Origin: Bacillota bacterium
Lineage (GTDB): Bacteria > Bacillota_A > Clostridia > DSM-8532
Assembly: GCA_023424865.1 (NCBI GenBank)
Contig: JAFADM010000002.1
Location: forward strand, 1-15,672
Direction of reading: 5' to 3'
Length of the DNA: 15,672 nucleotides
Part shown: positions 7,171-15,672 of the stretch, one piece after another
Position numbering within the stretch: the stretch's first letter is position 1
Layout of the letters: each line of letters opens with the position of its first letter
The notes under the pieces: generated by a model
Databases searched by the model: none
The model's input: only the letters and a program-made list of their open reading frames with translations
Told to the model about the DNA's origin: nothing
Position numbers and translations under genes: made by a program

Positions 7171-7250
7171 AAGTATGTTTGACCGTGTTGCTTAGAGGGG
7201 GCGCGGGAAAACGTCACAATATAAATCATTTTTTAAGGAGGATTTTTTAT

Positions 7251-8930
7251 ATGGCTAGTAAACTAATGCAAAGGTTTTTATCTTCGGTCATGGTTCTGGT
7301 TATTGCGCTGTCACTTGCATCCTGTTCCGGAACTTCAAAAGAACCCGCCGGCAGCTCACCGGCAGCACCAACCCCATCCGAAGCCTTGCCAACAGAGTCG
7401 GAGGGCATTACATTTCCTCTTCCGCAAGCCTATACCTTCACATTTGCGGGTATTAACGGCACTGCCGGCGAATATCCGGAGCAAACCTCGTTTGCTAAGA
7501 AACTGGCGGAAAAATACAATGTAAATATCGAGTATTTAAGCTTGGGTGCGGATCAGGCCGGCTCCATTGAAAAGCTGAATATACTATTAGGTTCGGGAGA
7601 CGCTCCTGATGCGATTTTGGGCGGACTTGCCATGAATGAAACCTTTTTGGCTATGTACGCGAAAGAAGGGTATTTGACTCCGATGAACCAGTATCTGAAA
7701 GATCCGATGGTCATGCCGGTATTCAACAGCAGAATCCTCGAAAGCAATCCCGATATACTGAAAGGATTGGCATTGCCGGATGGCAATATATACTCTCTGC
7801 CCTATATAAACCAGGTTCCAGGCACCTATTTGGAAAGTCCCATATGGATAAATAAAAAATGGCTGGATAATCTTGGGCTTGAGGTACCGAAGACACTTGC
7901 AGAATTAGAAAATGTCATGGAGGCTTTCGCCACGAAGGACGCAAATGGAAACGGAGATGCGACGGATGAAATTCCGCTCCTGGCCCGTGCAGGAAGCGGG
8001 TCCGAACACCTGGAGGCCTGGCTCTCACTATGGGGTATAGCTACAAAAGACGGCACATTTGAGAATTATATATACGTGAAGGATGGAAAAGTTATTTTCG
8101 CTCCTACAACAGATGAATACAAGGCCTATGTAAAAACCATGCAAAAATGGTTTGAAAATAAATGGCTGTGGAATGAGTATTTCACAGGCTCTTCACAGAC
8201 CTTCAGCGCCATACAAAACGATGCCGGCGCAGCAAAATACGGTATTATTACCACGAAGTATCCCATCACTAAGTTCCCTGACGAGTACATTGCCATTTTG
8301 CCACCGGTTGTAGAGGGCTACACGCCGAACTTCTATTTGAACCCGGCGTATATCGCTGGAAGCAAAGGCCAGTTTGAAGTGACAAGCAATTGCGAAAACC
8401 CGAAAATACTAATGGCTTTTATTGATCAGTTTTTCCTTATGGAAAATACGCTGGAAGCTTATAACGGAATCGCAAATGAAGACCCGAGGCTAACCTTGAA
8501 CAACGGTATCTATAAAGTTAATACCCTGCCTGCTGAAGAAGCATCAAAATTAACGACGGATACTTTTAGAAACTACTTCTCAAACAACCTTGTAGGGGCA
8601 ATACTGGAATCGGATTATGCAGATGGAAAACTTGAGATGAGTGCAGCAGATAAAGCAAGAGGGGCAACAAACAAGTTATATGATGAAGCAGGTATTATAA
8701 ACACAGAAGTATGGCCTCGTCCTTATTTCGAACCTGAAGATGCAATAAAGCTGAATGAATTGAGAACGGATATTTTTAATTCAGTGAGCAAGTACAGGGC
8801 TTCCTGGATAACGGGACAATCAGATATAGACAAGGAATGGGATGTTTTTAAGGATTCCTTAAAGTCAATGAAAATAGATGATTTAGTCACCATTATGCAG
8901 AAAACCTATGATAACTATATGTCTCACTAA
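7251..8930 (+). CDS. Extracellular sugar-binding lipoprotein of the ABC importer
   Basis: The 559-residue product has a basic N-terminus, a hydrophobic core and a lipobox LASC with C25 as the lipidated residue. A Ser/Pro/Ala-rich linker (about 26-50) tethers the binding domain to the outer face of the membrane. The rest fits the large LplA-like solute-binding class that goes with LplB/LplC permeases. DANGNGDATDEI (D230-I241) looks like a calcium-binding loop of the kind often seen in this class. AAGGAGGA about 8 bases upstream supports the ATG at 7251; the frame is open further upstream to 7179 but has no site there. It captures the oligosaccharide for the two permeases. Such proteins are usually the most abundant product of the operon. 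The ligand cannot be told from the sequence. Confidence 0.9.
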   Translation: MASKLMQRFLSSVMVLVIALSLASCSGTSKEPAGSSPAAPTPSEALPTESEGITFPLPQAYTFTFAGINGTAGEYPEQTSFAKKLAEKYNVNIEYLSLGADQAGSIEKLNILLGSGDAPDAILGGLAMNETFLAMYAKEGYLTPMNQYLKDPMVMPVFNSRILESNPDILKGLALPDGNIYSLPYINQVPGTYLESPIWINKKWLDNLGLEVPKTLAELENVMEAFATKDANGNGDATDEIPLLARAGSGSEHLEAWLSLWGIATKDGTFENYIYVKDGKVIFAPTTDEYKAYVKTMQKWFENKWLWNEYFTGSSQTFSAIQNDAGAAKYGIITTKYPITKFPDEYIAILPPVVEGYTPNFYLNPAYIAGSKGQFEVTSNCENPKILMAFIDQFFLMENTLEAYNGIANEDPRLTLNNGIYKVNTLPAEEASKLTTDTFRNYFSNNLVGAILESDYADGKLEMSAADKARGATNKLYDEAGIINTEVWPRPYFEPEDAIKLNELRTDIFNSVSKYRASWITGQSDIDKEWDVFKDSLKSMKIDDLVTIMQKTYDNYMSH

Positions 8931-8992
8931 AAATGGAACAAAAAATGGAACAAACAGATGCCAAAAACATTTGGAGTTGAATCGATCTGTTT
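8929..8992 (+). repeat. 12-bp tandem duplication and hairpin after the binding-protein gene
   Basis: AAAAATGGAACA is repeated exactly at 8929-8940 and 8941-8952, overlapping the TAA stop codon. Directly after, AAACAGAT (8952-8959) pairs with ATCTGTTT (8985-8992), with a smaller CCAAA/TTTGG pair inside the loop. There is no T tract. A stem here may protect the binding-protein part of the message, as is common after such genes. Confidence 0.45.
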
Positions 8993-9045
8993 ATGTCAGG
9001 GAAGCTCATTATTAAACGACGAATGAATTGAAAAAGGTAAAAAAT

Positions 9046-10845
9046 ATGAAACTTGCCACCTTTGAATTAAATGGAAATGAACATTTTGGATTCCTCCTTG
9101 CTATGCCGGATACGGGTGAAGAATGGCTGGTGGAACCGGACAAGGCTGCTTCGTCAATCACTGCTTATGCCCAGGCGAAAACATCGGGCTATCAATTCTC
9201 GTTACCTGATTTTGGAGGCTTGGGGAGCTGGCCTGTTACTTTGAAAGAATTCCTCTGCTTGGGGGAAAAAGGGCTGGAAGCGCTGGGGAAGCTGGTTACC
9301 TTCACTGGAAGACTTGTGGAACAAGGCGACGGATATCAGGTATTAATGGACGCAGGGCATAAGCTGTCTGAAACAAGGCTCCTGGCGCCAATACCCAATC
9401 CCAGGCTTTTATGGGGCATAGTAGGTAATTTTCCGGGGTTCACCCGGAACCACTTGAATATCCGGCATGTCAATCTTCTGCCGCAAGGCCATCAAAGGCA
9501 TCCGGGGAGTGTGGTGAGTCCCGGTGAGCCGTTTGTTTACCGGCGCATCCCCGGTCAGACCGGTTGGGGCTATAATGTGGAATTAGGAGTTGTTATTGGG
9601 AAAAAATGCCGCAACATAACTCCTGATGAGGCGATGGACTTTGTGGCGGGCTATACCGTCGTCTGTGATACCTTTCACGGCTATTATAATTCCCGTTATC
9701 CGGAAATAGGCAAGCACAATGATAGAACCTCCATAATGACCTATGGATGGGTTCATAAAAACACGGATATGAGTTGCTCCGTGGGGCCGTACCTGGTAAC
9801 CAAAGACGAGGTTGGGCATCCTTATGACCTTATGACATACACCCGTATGAACGGAATATTGCGTGACCGCGCCAATACTTGCTCCATGCTGGTGGGGGTG
9901 GAGAGGACGATAGCCTATTACAGTTCCTTTGGTACACTCTACCCCGGCGATATTATTCACATGGGTTCCAGCGGCAAGGATGGCGTAGGTATCAATATGA
10001 ATTGGGACTTCGGTAAGGAACAGCCTTTTGTGGAATGTGAAATAGAGAAGCTGGGTGTTTTGCGTAATCCAATTAGGTACACACCCTATGACAGCTCCGA
10101 GGCCACGAGAGACCTGCATATGCCGGCTGCGGCGAAACGGCGTGCCTTAAGCGGGCAGATGGAGGTAACGGCTGAAGAATGGAATATTTCCGGCGCAGGA
10201 TCCTTCATTATAGGCTATGGGAATTACAGGACATGTGACAGCGAGGAACAAATGCAGCCGTCCAATATTCCCAGGTATTTGTGGGCTGTATCCGCTGCTT
10301 TGGGTGAAAGCGGCAGCGAGGTGCGTTTGTCGGCAGAAAAAGAAGACCTGTACATTGGGGCTGAAATCGCCTTTGTGATTGGAAAAATGGGCAAATGGGC
10401 GGATGGCGTGGAGGCGGAGGATATGCTTCTGGGATACGTACCTATGATCAGCCTTCATGACGGCCATCTCGCTGAAAAAGTAGTGGAGCCCAGCCTGCCG
10501 AGAGAAAGAGCGATGGCAGAAATATATTCCCGCTGGGAGGACGGGGTGAATGTTGCTGCCAGCCATCCGGTAAACTGCGGCGATATCCGAAAAGCTGCAC
10601 TGCCTATGCGCCTGTATGTCGACGAGGATTTGGCGTGGACCGGAAATACAGCGGATTATATCTGCGGGGTACGTGATTTTGTAGAAATAATAACCTTCGG
10701 TTCCACACTTATGCCCGGCGATGTGATAACTCTCGGGAGAGTCGGAGCTCTGGTGAAAATACCTGCCGGGAAACGGAATGGATCACCTCATGCCATAAGA
10801 CTGGAGGTTGAAAGTATGCCGACTGTCACTTGCACTGTGTACTAG
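9046..10845 (+). CDS. Fumarylacetoacetate hydrolase (FAH)-family protein with two FAH-like halves
   Basis: Cytosolic protein of 599 residues, about twice the usual length of a short FAH-family enzyme. The first half has LLAPIPNPRLLWGIVGN near 115-131, then YNVELGVVIGK around E179 and VAGYTVVCD ending at D208, the core of the FAH domain. The second half repeats the plan with IGAEIAFVIGK around E440 and LGYVPMISLHD ending at D472. In typical members the metal is held by ExE and a later Asp. Here the first Glu is Asn177 in one half and Gly438 in the other, so both sites look altered. The family hydrolyses or dehydrates 2,4-dioxo and 2-keto-3-deoxy acids, which fits an oxidative sugar route (inference). 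A TTG at 9028 extends the frame, but AAAAAGG supports the ATG at 9046. Confidence 0.8.
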   Translation: MKLATFELNGNEHFGFLLAMPDTGEEWLVEPDKAASSITAYAQAKTSGYQFSLPDFGGLGSWPVTLKEFLCLGEKGLEALGKLVTFTGRLVEQGDGYQVLMDAGHKLSETRLLAPIPNPRLLWGIVGNFPGFTRNHLNIRHVNLLPQGHQRHPGSVVSPGEPFVYRRIPGQTGWGYNVELGVVIGKKCRNITPDEAMDFVAGYTVVCDTFHGYYNSRYPEIGKHNDRTSIMTYGWVHKNTDMSCSVGPYLVTKDEVGHPYDLMTYTRMNGILRDRANTCSMLVGVERTIAYYSSFGTLYPGDIIHMGSSGKDGVGINMNWDFGKEQPFVECEIEKLGVLRNPIRYTPYDSSEATRDLHMPAAAKRRALSGQMEVTAEEWNISGAGSFIIGYGNYRTCDSEEQMQPSNIPRYLWAVSAALGESGSEVRLSAEKEDLYIGAEIAFVIGKMGKWADGVEAEDMLLGYVPMISLHDGHLAEKVVEPSLPRERAMAEIYSRWEDGVNVAASHPVNCGDIRKAALPMRLYVDEDLAWTGNTADYICGVRDFVEIITFGSTLMPGDVITLGRVGALVKIPAGKRNGSPHAIRLEVESMPTVTCTVY

Positions 10846-10877
10846 CTGCCAGAGGCTGGTTATCCGGTATGGGAGCT

Positions 10878-10917
10878 TTAACCGGGATAATCCCTGATAA
10901 GAGGTCATCCCGGTTAA
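10878..10917 (+). other. 11-bp hairpin between the FAH-like and secreted-protein genes
   Basis: TTAACCGGGAT (10878-10888) pairs perfectly with ATCCCGGTTAA (10907-10917) around an 18-base loop. No T tract follows, so it is unlikely to stop transcription fully. It may be a processing or stabilising stem that changes the ratio of the upstream genes to the large secreted protein, or an operator. Confidence 0.5.
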
Positions 10918-10961
10918 TTGCATAATGAATGAAGAAAGATGAAAGATGAAAGGAGAGTACT

Positions 10962-13900
10962 ATGCATTTAAAGACCAAAATAATAGCCATAATGCTTACT
11001 TTTTGCATGGTGTTTAACATCATTCCGCCTGTTCTCGCTTCAGGGATGAGCTTTTCAGATGATTTTTCATCAGATTCTCTTGAAGGATGGACAGATACAA
11101 CAATGGTGAATGGTACTCGTTGGGTTGCCGATGGAAAATATAATTTTAATACCGCTTCAGATTATACCAATTGGGTTGCGGGCTCGGATGAATCGGAAAA
11201 CTATGAGGTGTCCTGCAGGGTGTTGATTGCAACCGGAGATACTGACGCCCGCGTCGGGATACTGGGGTATTATCCGGCCCCAGGCTCAGGAGCCTCCGGG
11301 GTGTATTCAATGGGGTATGACCTGTATCTTACGGTCGTCGGCGGCGAAATCGTTGTGCGCTTAAGAGATGATTCCCTTAATTCAAGCGGAAACAGGACCT
11401 TCGTAACCTTGAACGGACAAAGTGATGCCCGGTATGAATTCGATACCGAATATACCCTGTCCATGGTTTTTTATGAAGGAAAGGCATGGTTTCTTGTAGA
11501 CGGCAATGTCATCCATGTAGCCGAAAATCTTATTTACAGGCCTGCTGGCGGAAGAGCCGGCCTTCGTGCGTATAATACCACCGGTTATATAGATGATTAT
11601 GGGGTCACTGAAACAAGCGGCCTGCCGGAAGCGTCAATTACCGGCATAACCCTGCTGGGAGTTCCGGAAGGAGGATTAGCCTGCGGCTATGGAGATAATC
11701 CGAATCTTGGCGGAATTCAGGTTTTGGTGAATTATGACTACCAGCCTGATGACTATGTCCCTCTGGCAATGGGCATGATTGAGGGGTTTGACAACACCGT
11801 TCCGGGAACACAGGATGTCATGGTTAATTATTTGGGGGAAACGGCATCCATTAAGATAACGGTTATTGACAGAAGGGCTGAGCTTGAACAGTTGGCCGAA
11901 GATATCGCCGGAATCGATATAGAAACCCTTACCGCAGCCGATAATCAGGCTGTTTATGCTCTAAAGCGGCGGTATGGTGATTTTACACCCAATGAACTCA
12001 AATCCCTTCCGGGTTTTTCAGTGATGCGGAGACATCTGCTGGACTCCCTGGAAAAAATAGAGATTTTACTGTATCCTCAGCTTGCCGGATTTGACCCGGT
12101 ACATGAGGATGATTTCACATTGAACGACGACAAATATGTTTACCGCTATGACATGGAGGCATACAGCAACCCTTGGACCTATCGCGAGGGAGCGTTCTAT
12201 TCCGAAGAATCCGATGACGGCCTGAAGGAAAACAACACTGCCGCAGTGGATGTCCCTATGAGCGAAATAGCCGGTATATCCGGAGATATAAAGCTTACTA
12301 ATGAAAATGTCTATGCCGGTTTTTATATCGGGCTGTCATCGACCAATTCCTATCTGGTGCGTTTTACAAACAAAAACCAGTCCAACCACCAGGCCTACTC
12401 TGTCATTATTAATAAAGACACCTGCAAAAATAATTTCAAGCAGTCTCTTCTTTGCGCCCAAAGCGAGCCTGTCACAGAAATTGACGGCCTTGAGCTTACT
12501 GCGGAAGACCTTATGGATCAATGGCACAATCTGAGAGTCATTGCAGACCGGTCAACCTCCAATCTGTATGTTTATTTTGATGATGTGCTGATACTGACCT
12601 ACACAGATACTGATGTTTTGGGTATTCCGAATTATGGCTACGTGGCCTTACGCGTAACCGGAGATGCCTGGTTTGACAATGTGATTGTCCGAGGTACACT
12701 TGCTGAGCCGCAGGAAGCAGGAGAACCGAATTATTATGACGATGACTTCGAAGACGAGGCAGCCGGTGAGAATCCCAGCCACTGGCTGGAAGAGAGCGGC
12801 GAAGATAACTGGAAGGTGACCGAACTGGATGGAAACAGGGTATATTCTACAACTTCGGAAGCTGCCACAGCTACATGGCTTTATGGATTTGACAACACAC
12901 CTGTGTTTAGTGCCAGCTTGAAGCCTGCTTCTCTTGCTTCGGGTTCCCGGTTCGGCTTGCTGAGCCGTTATATCCCGGATGGTGCATATATTAAGTCTGG
13001 CTATGATACCTCTCTTTCAAAATGGTATATAGAAAGCTGCAAGGGCGTTGATTACCCGGTGCAGACTTTTTACAGCGATATGGCTGAGCTTATTCAGGAC
13101 CAATGGTATGAGCTGAAGGTACAGGACCAGGGGCATAGCTCAAAGCTGTATGTCAATGATGTGCCGGTAGTTGACGCAACGGACTGCATAGACAATGACG
13201 GTTATGGGCGCTGCGGATTATTCAGCGACGGCACGGGCCTGATTGCAGACGATATATCCTGGGAAATCAGCGAAGGGACTGTTACCGACGGTGTTTTGGA
13301 GATGACAGTCGATGAGGAAACCTATATTACCCGAGGTGAAATTGAGCAGGTGGGAGATACCTTGATATTATCGGGATGGGCGGACCAACAGTACGTATCG
13401 GAGAATGAAGGAGAGTCCTGGAGCCGAAGTGATCTGTATCATGCTCTGGATTTATCCGGAAGCTACGGTGCGGTTACAAAGCTGCATGACGGCAGCTATG
13501 TAAAAGTAGGAAATGATTTTGTCGCTTTCTCCTCTGAGGATATGATTTCATGGACTCAGCTGGGGCAGGTTGTAGCCAATGAACAAATGTACACCGCTAT
13601 CGGAAAGCTACGCCCTATTATTCATGTAAATGGTATTATAGAGGTCGGTTTGCCGGAAGGCGGGTATAGGATCCTGCTGCCGGTGGGCTTTAGAAACTTT
13701 GTAGACGACAATACAAGCATCATGGGGTCCGGGGACACCGTCGTCTATTACAGTGATGACGGAGGTGTGACCTGGCATGCGGCCACGCCCCGGACAAGTG
13801 AATTGACGGATAAGTATGACCTCAGTACAGATATGGCTATCACAATGGAAGGCAAAATCGTAACCTGCAATGACGGAAGCTTAAGGCTGTATTTTTCAAA

Positions 13901-14345
13901 AAATAATTATGAAGGCTGTATCTCCTATACCGAATCAACCGATTATGGCGAAACCTGGTCGGGCTTGTATAATACGGAAATGCAGACTCCTGCTTCTTCT
14001 TTCAATGTACAGGAGGACAGCAATCACCCCGGAACCTGGTATATGGTATGGGTAAATGACGCTCCCCGGACCCGGATGTCCATTTCTCCGCGAACGCGGT
14101 TATCCCTTGCCAGAAGCATAGACGGAAAGAATTGGGAGTTCGTGATGGATGTTGACAGAATGATATCCACAGGCGGAATTATGAATGTCAGTCATGGACA
14201 CCAGATCTATCAGATTCTTGATCCCAGTCTCTTTATTTCAGATGACTATATCTATGTTACCTATGGCCGCTCGACCAAATCCAGTGCGGAAGCCCACAAC
14301 GCCCAGCGGTTGCGATTGGTGCGTATAAACAAACCTGTAAACTGA
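10962..14345 (+). CDS. Large secreted multi-domain protein with sialidase-like BNR propeller
   Basis: A 1127-residue exported protein. The signal peptide (1-26) ends at VLA before SGMSF. Domains in order: a lectin-like (LamG/concanavalin-type) domain starting FSDDF (about 31-222); a bacterial Ig-like domain (about 225-300, ending TASIKITVIDR); a short helical FIVAR-like linker (about 302-370); a second lectin-like domain starting HEDDF (about 375-570); a third starting YDDDF (about 588-775); and a C-terminal beta-propeller (about 785-1125) with Asp-box/BNR motifs SENEGESW, SDDGGVTW, STDYGETW and SIDGKNW. The propeller resembles exo-sialidases, but no FRIP motif is seen, so sialic acid is not a safe substrate call. 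No LPXTG, S-layer or C-terminal membrane anchor is present, so it should be released. AAGGAGAG precedes the ATG. In this operon it likely binds and cleaves the external glycan (inference). Confidence 0.85.
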   Translation: MHLKTKIIAIMLTFCMVFNIIPPVLASGMSFSDDFSSDSLEGWTDTTMVNGTRWVADGKYNFNTASDYTNWVAGSDESENYEVSCRVLIATGDTDARVGILGYYPAPGSGASGVYSMGYDLYLTVVGGEIVVRLRDDSLNSSGNRTFVTLNGQSDARYEFDTEYTLSMVFYEGKAWFLVDGNVIHVAENLIYRPAGGRAGLRAYNTTGYIDDYGVTETSGLPEASITGITLLGVPEGGLACGYGDNPNLGGIQVLVNYDYQPDDYVPLAMGMIEGFDNTVPGTQDVMVNYLGETASIKITVIDRRAELEQLAEDIAGIDIETLTAADNQAVYALKRRYGDFTPNELKSLPGFSVMRRHLLDSLEKIEILLYPQLAGFDPVHEDDFTLNDDKYVYRYDMEAYSNPWTYREGAFYSEESDDGLKENNTAAVDVPMSEIAGISGDIKLTNENVYAGFYIGLSSTNSYLVRFTNKNQSNHQAYSVIINKDTCKNNFKQSLLCAQSEPVTEIDGLELTAEDLMDQWHNLRVIADRSTSNLYVYFDDVLILTYTDTDVLGIPNYGYVALRVTGDAWFDNVIVRGTLAEPQEAGEPNYYDDDFEDEAAGENPSHWLEESGEDNWKVTELDGNRVYSTTSEAATATWLYGFDNTPVFSASLKPASLASGSRFGLLSRYIPDGAYIKSGYDTSLSKWYIESCKGVDYPVQTFYSDMAELIQDQWYELKVQDQGHSSKLYVNDVPVVDATDCIDNDGYGRCGLFSDGTGLIADDISWEISEGTVTDGVLEMTVDEETYITRGEIEQVGDTLILSGWADQQYVSENEGESWSRSDLYHALDLSGSYGAVTKLHDGSYVKVGNDFVAFSSEDMISWTQLGQVVANEQMYTAIGKLRPIIHVNGIIEVGLPEGGYRILLPVGFRNFVDDNTSIMGSGDTVVYYSDDGGVTWHAATPRTSELTDKYDLSTDMAITMEGKIVTCNDGSLRLYFSKNNYEGCISYTESTDYGETWSGLYNTEMQTPASSFNVQEDSNHPGTWYMVWVNDAPRTRMSISPRTRLSLARSIDGKNWEFVMDVDRMISTGGIMNVSHGHQIYQILDPSLFISDDYIYVTYGRSTKSSAEAHNAQRLRLVRINKPVN

Positions 14346-14411
14346 TCCCAACCCATACCGGAAGGAATTTTGAACTGAACATGCAGGCTATTTAAGGAAA
14401 AGGATGAGAAT

Positions 14412-15672
14412 ATGAAATATGATGTCATTGTAGCAGGAGGTGGTGTTACCGGATGCTGCGCGGCCCTGGCGGCTGCGCGCAGCGGTATACGCGTGCTTCT
14501 GATTGAAAAAAATGCCTTTTTGGGAGGCAATATGACAGGGGGGCTTCCCTGGCTGGGATTTCACGAGAAGAGCTCGGGAAACCCGGTTGTTGGAGGTATT
14601 CCTCTGGAGTTCATCAAAGTCCTGCAAAAGCAGGGGGCGGCCACCGAGTTTGTTTTTGATCCCATAACCGGCAGTGCGGTGGGGGTAAATCCGGCAATGC
14701 TTAAATTAGTGTTATTCGACATTCTTAAACAAGCCGGTGTGGATTTCTTAATGCACAGTCTGGTTACACATGCTGAAGAAAATAAGATAACAGTTCACAA
14801 TAAAGAGGGAAGCCGTACATACGACGGGAAAATTATTATCGATTGTACCGACAGCGCGGACGTGTGCGTGCTTGCAGGCGGGGAATACACCTATGGCCGG
14901 AAAAATGACGGAAAGACGCAGGTAGCCAGCTGTATAGCCAGATTTACAGATATCGACTATCCGGAAATGCTGGCGTATTTTAAAGAAAATCCAACACAGA
15001 TCCGTCCTTTTACACTTGAAAAACACGTATGCGAAAAGCTGCTTAAACAGATGGAGACGGCGCCGCTCGCCATCCTGGGCGCCTTTTCCAATATTATAAA
15101 AGGTGCCAGAAGAGACGGCTTGGAATATAAACGCGACCAGTTGATCGGCGTGGTGTATCCTCCCCTGAAAGAGTTGATGCTGGTGGCCAGCAGGGTTGAA
15201 GGGGTTAATGTCAACGATGCGCAAAACCATACCTGGAGCGAAATTGAAGGAGTATTGCAGACAAAGGTAATACTGGAACTGCTCCATAACTATATCCCCG
15301 GGTGCCGCAATGTGCGGCTGCTTGCTTTCGGACCTCAGATCGGAGTCAGAGAGACGCGCCATATCCACTGCGACCTTATGCTAAGTGCCGATGACCTGCT
15401 GAAGCCGGCCTTATTTCATGACAGTATAGCCAAAGGCAATTATCATCTTGACATTCATTCTCCCGACCATGGGGGGCTTGAGACCAGGCAGCCGCCCGTG
15501 TATCAGATTCCTTACCGGAGCCTTCTTCCAAAAGGGCTGGAATGCATGCTGGTTGCAGGCCGTTGCATAGGTGCGGATCACGAAGCTATGTCCTCAACCA
15601 GAGTAGCCCCGATAGTAGGAGCACTAGGAGAGGCGGCGGGCACCGCGGCGTCCATTGCGGTAAAGAAGAATG
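14412..15672 (+). CDS. Second FAD-dependent oxidoreductase, FAD_oxidored family (3' end cut off)
   Basis: The frame is open from the ATG at 14412 to the window edge, 420 codons. Only a short tail seems to be missing, since the C-terminal FAD motif (GADHEAMSSTRVAPIVGALG, then EAAGTAA) is already present. The N-terminus is a standard dinucleotide-binding fold: VAGGGVTG (7-14) with E32 at the end of the second strand, then LGGNMTGG. GVRETRH (311-317) is the family's R-E-x-R signature. There is no signal peptide, so it is cytosolic. It is far from identical to the minus-strand oxidoreductase at 718-2319, so the locus codes for two distinct members. The start lies 66 bases after the secreted-protein gene, with AAAAGGA in front, so it is probably the sixth gene of the operon. 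The likely job is oxidation of an imported sugar; the substrate is unknown. Confidence 0.85.
   Translation, partial: MKYDVIVAGGGVTGCCAALAAARSGIRVLLIEKNAFLGGNMTGGLPWLGFHEKSSGNPVVGGIPLEFIKVLQKQGAATEFVFDPITGSAVGVNPAMLKLVLFDILKQAGVDFLMHSLVTHAEENKITVHNKEGSRTYDGKIIIDCTDSADVCVLAGGEYTYGRKNDGKTQVASCIARFTDIDYPEMLAYFKENPTQIRPFTLEKHVCEKLLKQMETAPLAILGAFSNIIKGARRDGLEYKRDQLIGVVYPPLKELMLVASRVEGVNVNDAQNHTWSEIEGVLQTKVILELLHNYIPGCRNVRLLAFGPQIGVRETRHIHCDLMLSADDLLKPALFHDSIAKGNYHLDIHSPDHGGLETRQPPVYQIPYRSLLPKGLECMLVAGRCIGADHEAMSSTRVAPIVGALGEAAGTAASIAVKKN

Noticed and set aside
9583..10119. Long minus-strand reading frame (178 codons) inside the FAH-like gene
   Set aside because: It is the antisense shadow of a clear FAH-family coding region, with no recognisable motif of its own and low-complexity His/Ile-rich content.
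13320..14345. Calling the secreted propeller a true sialidase
   Set aside because: The Asp-box motifs support the fold only. The FRIP motif is missing and the locus has no sialic acid lyase, epimerase or kinase.
14748..15368. Minus-strand reading frame of 206 codons
   Set aside because: It is antisense to the second FAD oxidoreductase, which is open with family motifs across the whole stretch.

Overview
The window looks like chromosomal accessory DNA from a low-to-moderate GC, Gram-positive Bacillota, most likely a fermentative Clostridia or Paenibacillus-like polysaccharide degrader. This rests on strong AGGAGG-type ribosome binding sites, sigma-A-like promoters, a lipobox solute-binding protein, and the layout of a membrane-bound AraC-type regulator beside a LplB/YtcP-type sugar ABC importer with no ATPase gene of its own. 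No rRNA, tRNA, CRISPR array or intact insertion sequence was seen.

Layout. (1) 1-431, minus: the N-terminal part of a divergent RdgB/HAM1-type nucleotide pyrophosphatase, probably unrelated to the rest. (2) 432-717: non-coding, with a promoter for that gene, repeated sequence blocks and a strong hairpin. (3) 718-2319, minus: an FAD-dependent oxidoreductase of the FAD_oxidored type. (4) 2320-2597: a promoter and an array of 17-bp tandem repeats that runs into the end of the next gene. (5) 2598-4856, minus: a two-transmembrane sensor/AraC regulator. (6) 4857-5312: a divergent control region with a promoter on each strand, inverted repeats and a terminator-like hairpin at the very start of the regulator's predicted leader. 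(7) 5313 to the end, plus: permease, permease, substrate-binding lipoprotein, a double-FAH-domain enzyme, a large secreted multi-domain protein with a sialidase-like C-terminal propeller, and a second FAD oxidoreductase cut by the window edge.

How the parts may work together (inference). The secreted 1127-residue protein would bind or cleave an external glycan. The lipoprotein and two permeases would import the released oligosaccharide, probably powered by a shared MsmX-type ATPase encoded elsewhere. The two FAD enzymes and the FAH-family protein would act on the sugar inside the cell, which suggests an oxidative route through keto or diketo acid intermediates. The sensor/AraC protein at the divergent promoter would switch the locus on. 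The substrate cannot be read from the sequence. The most unusual items are the tandem FAH fusion with missing metal ligands, the three-lectin-fold plus propeller secreted protein, the 17-bp repeat array, and the hairpin at the start of the regulator's leader.
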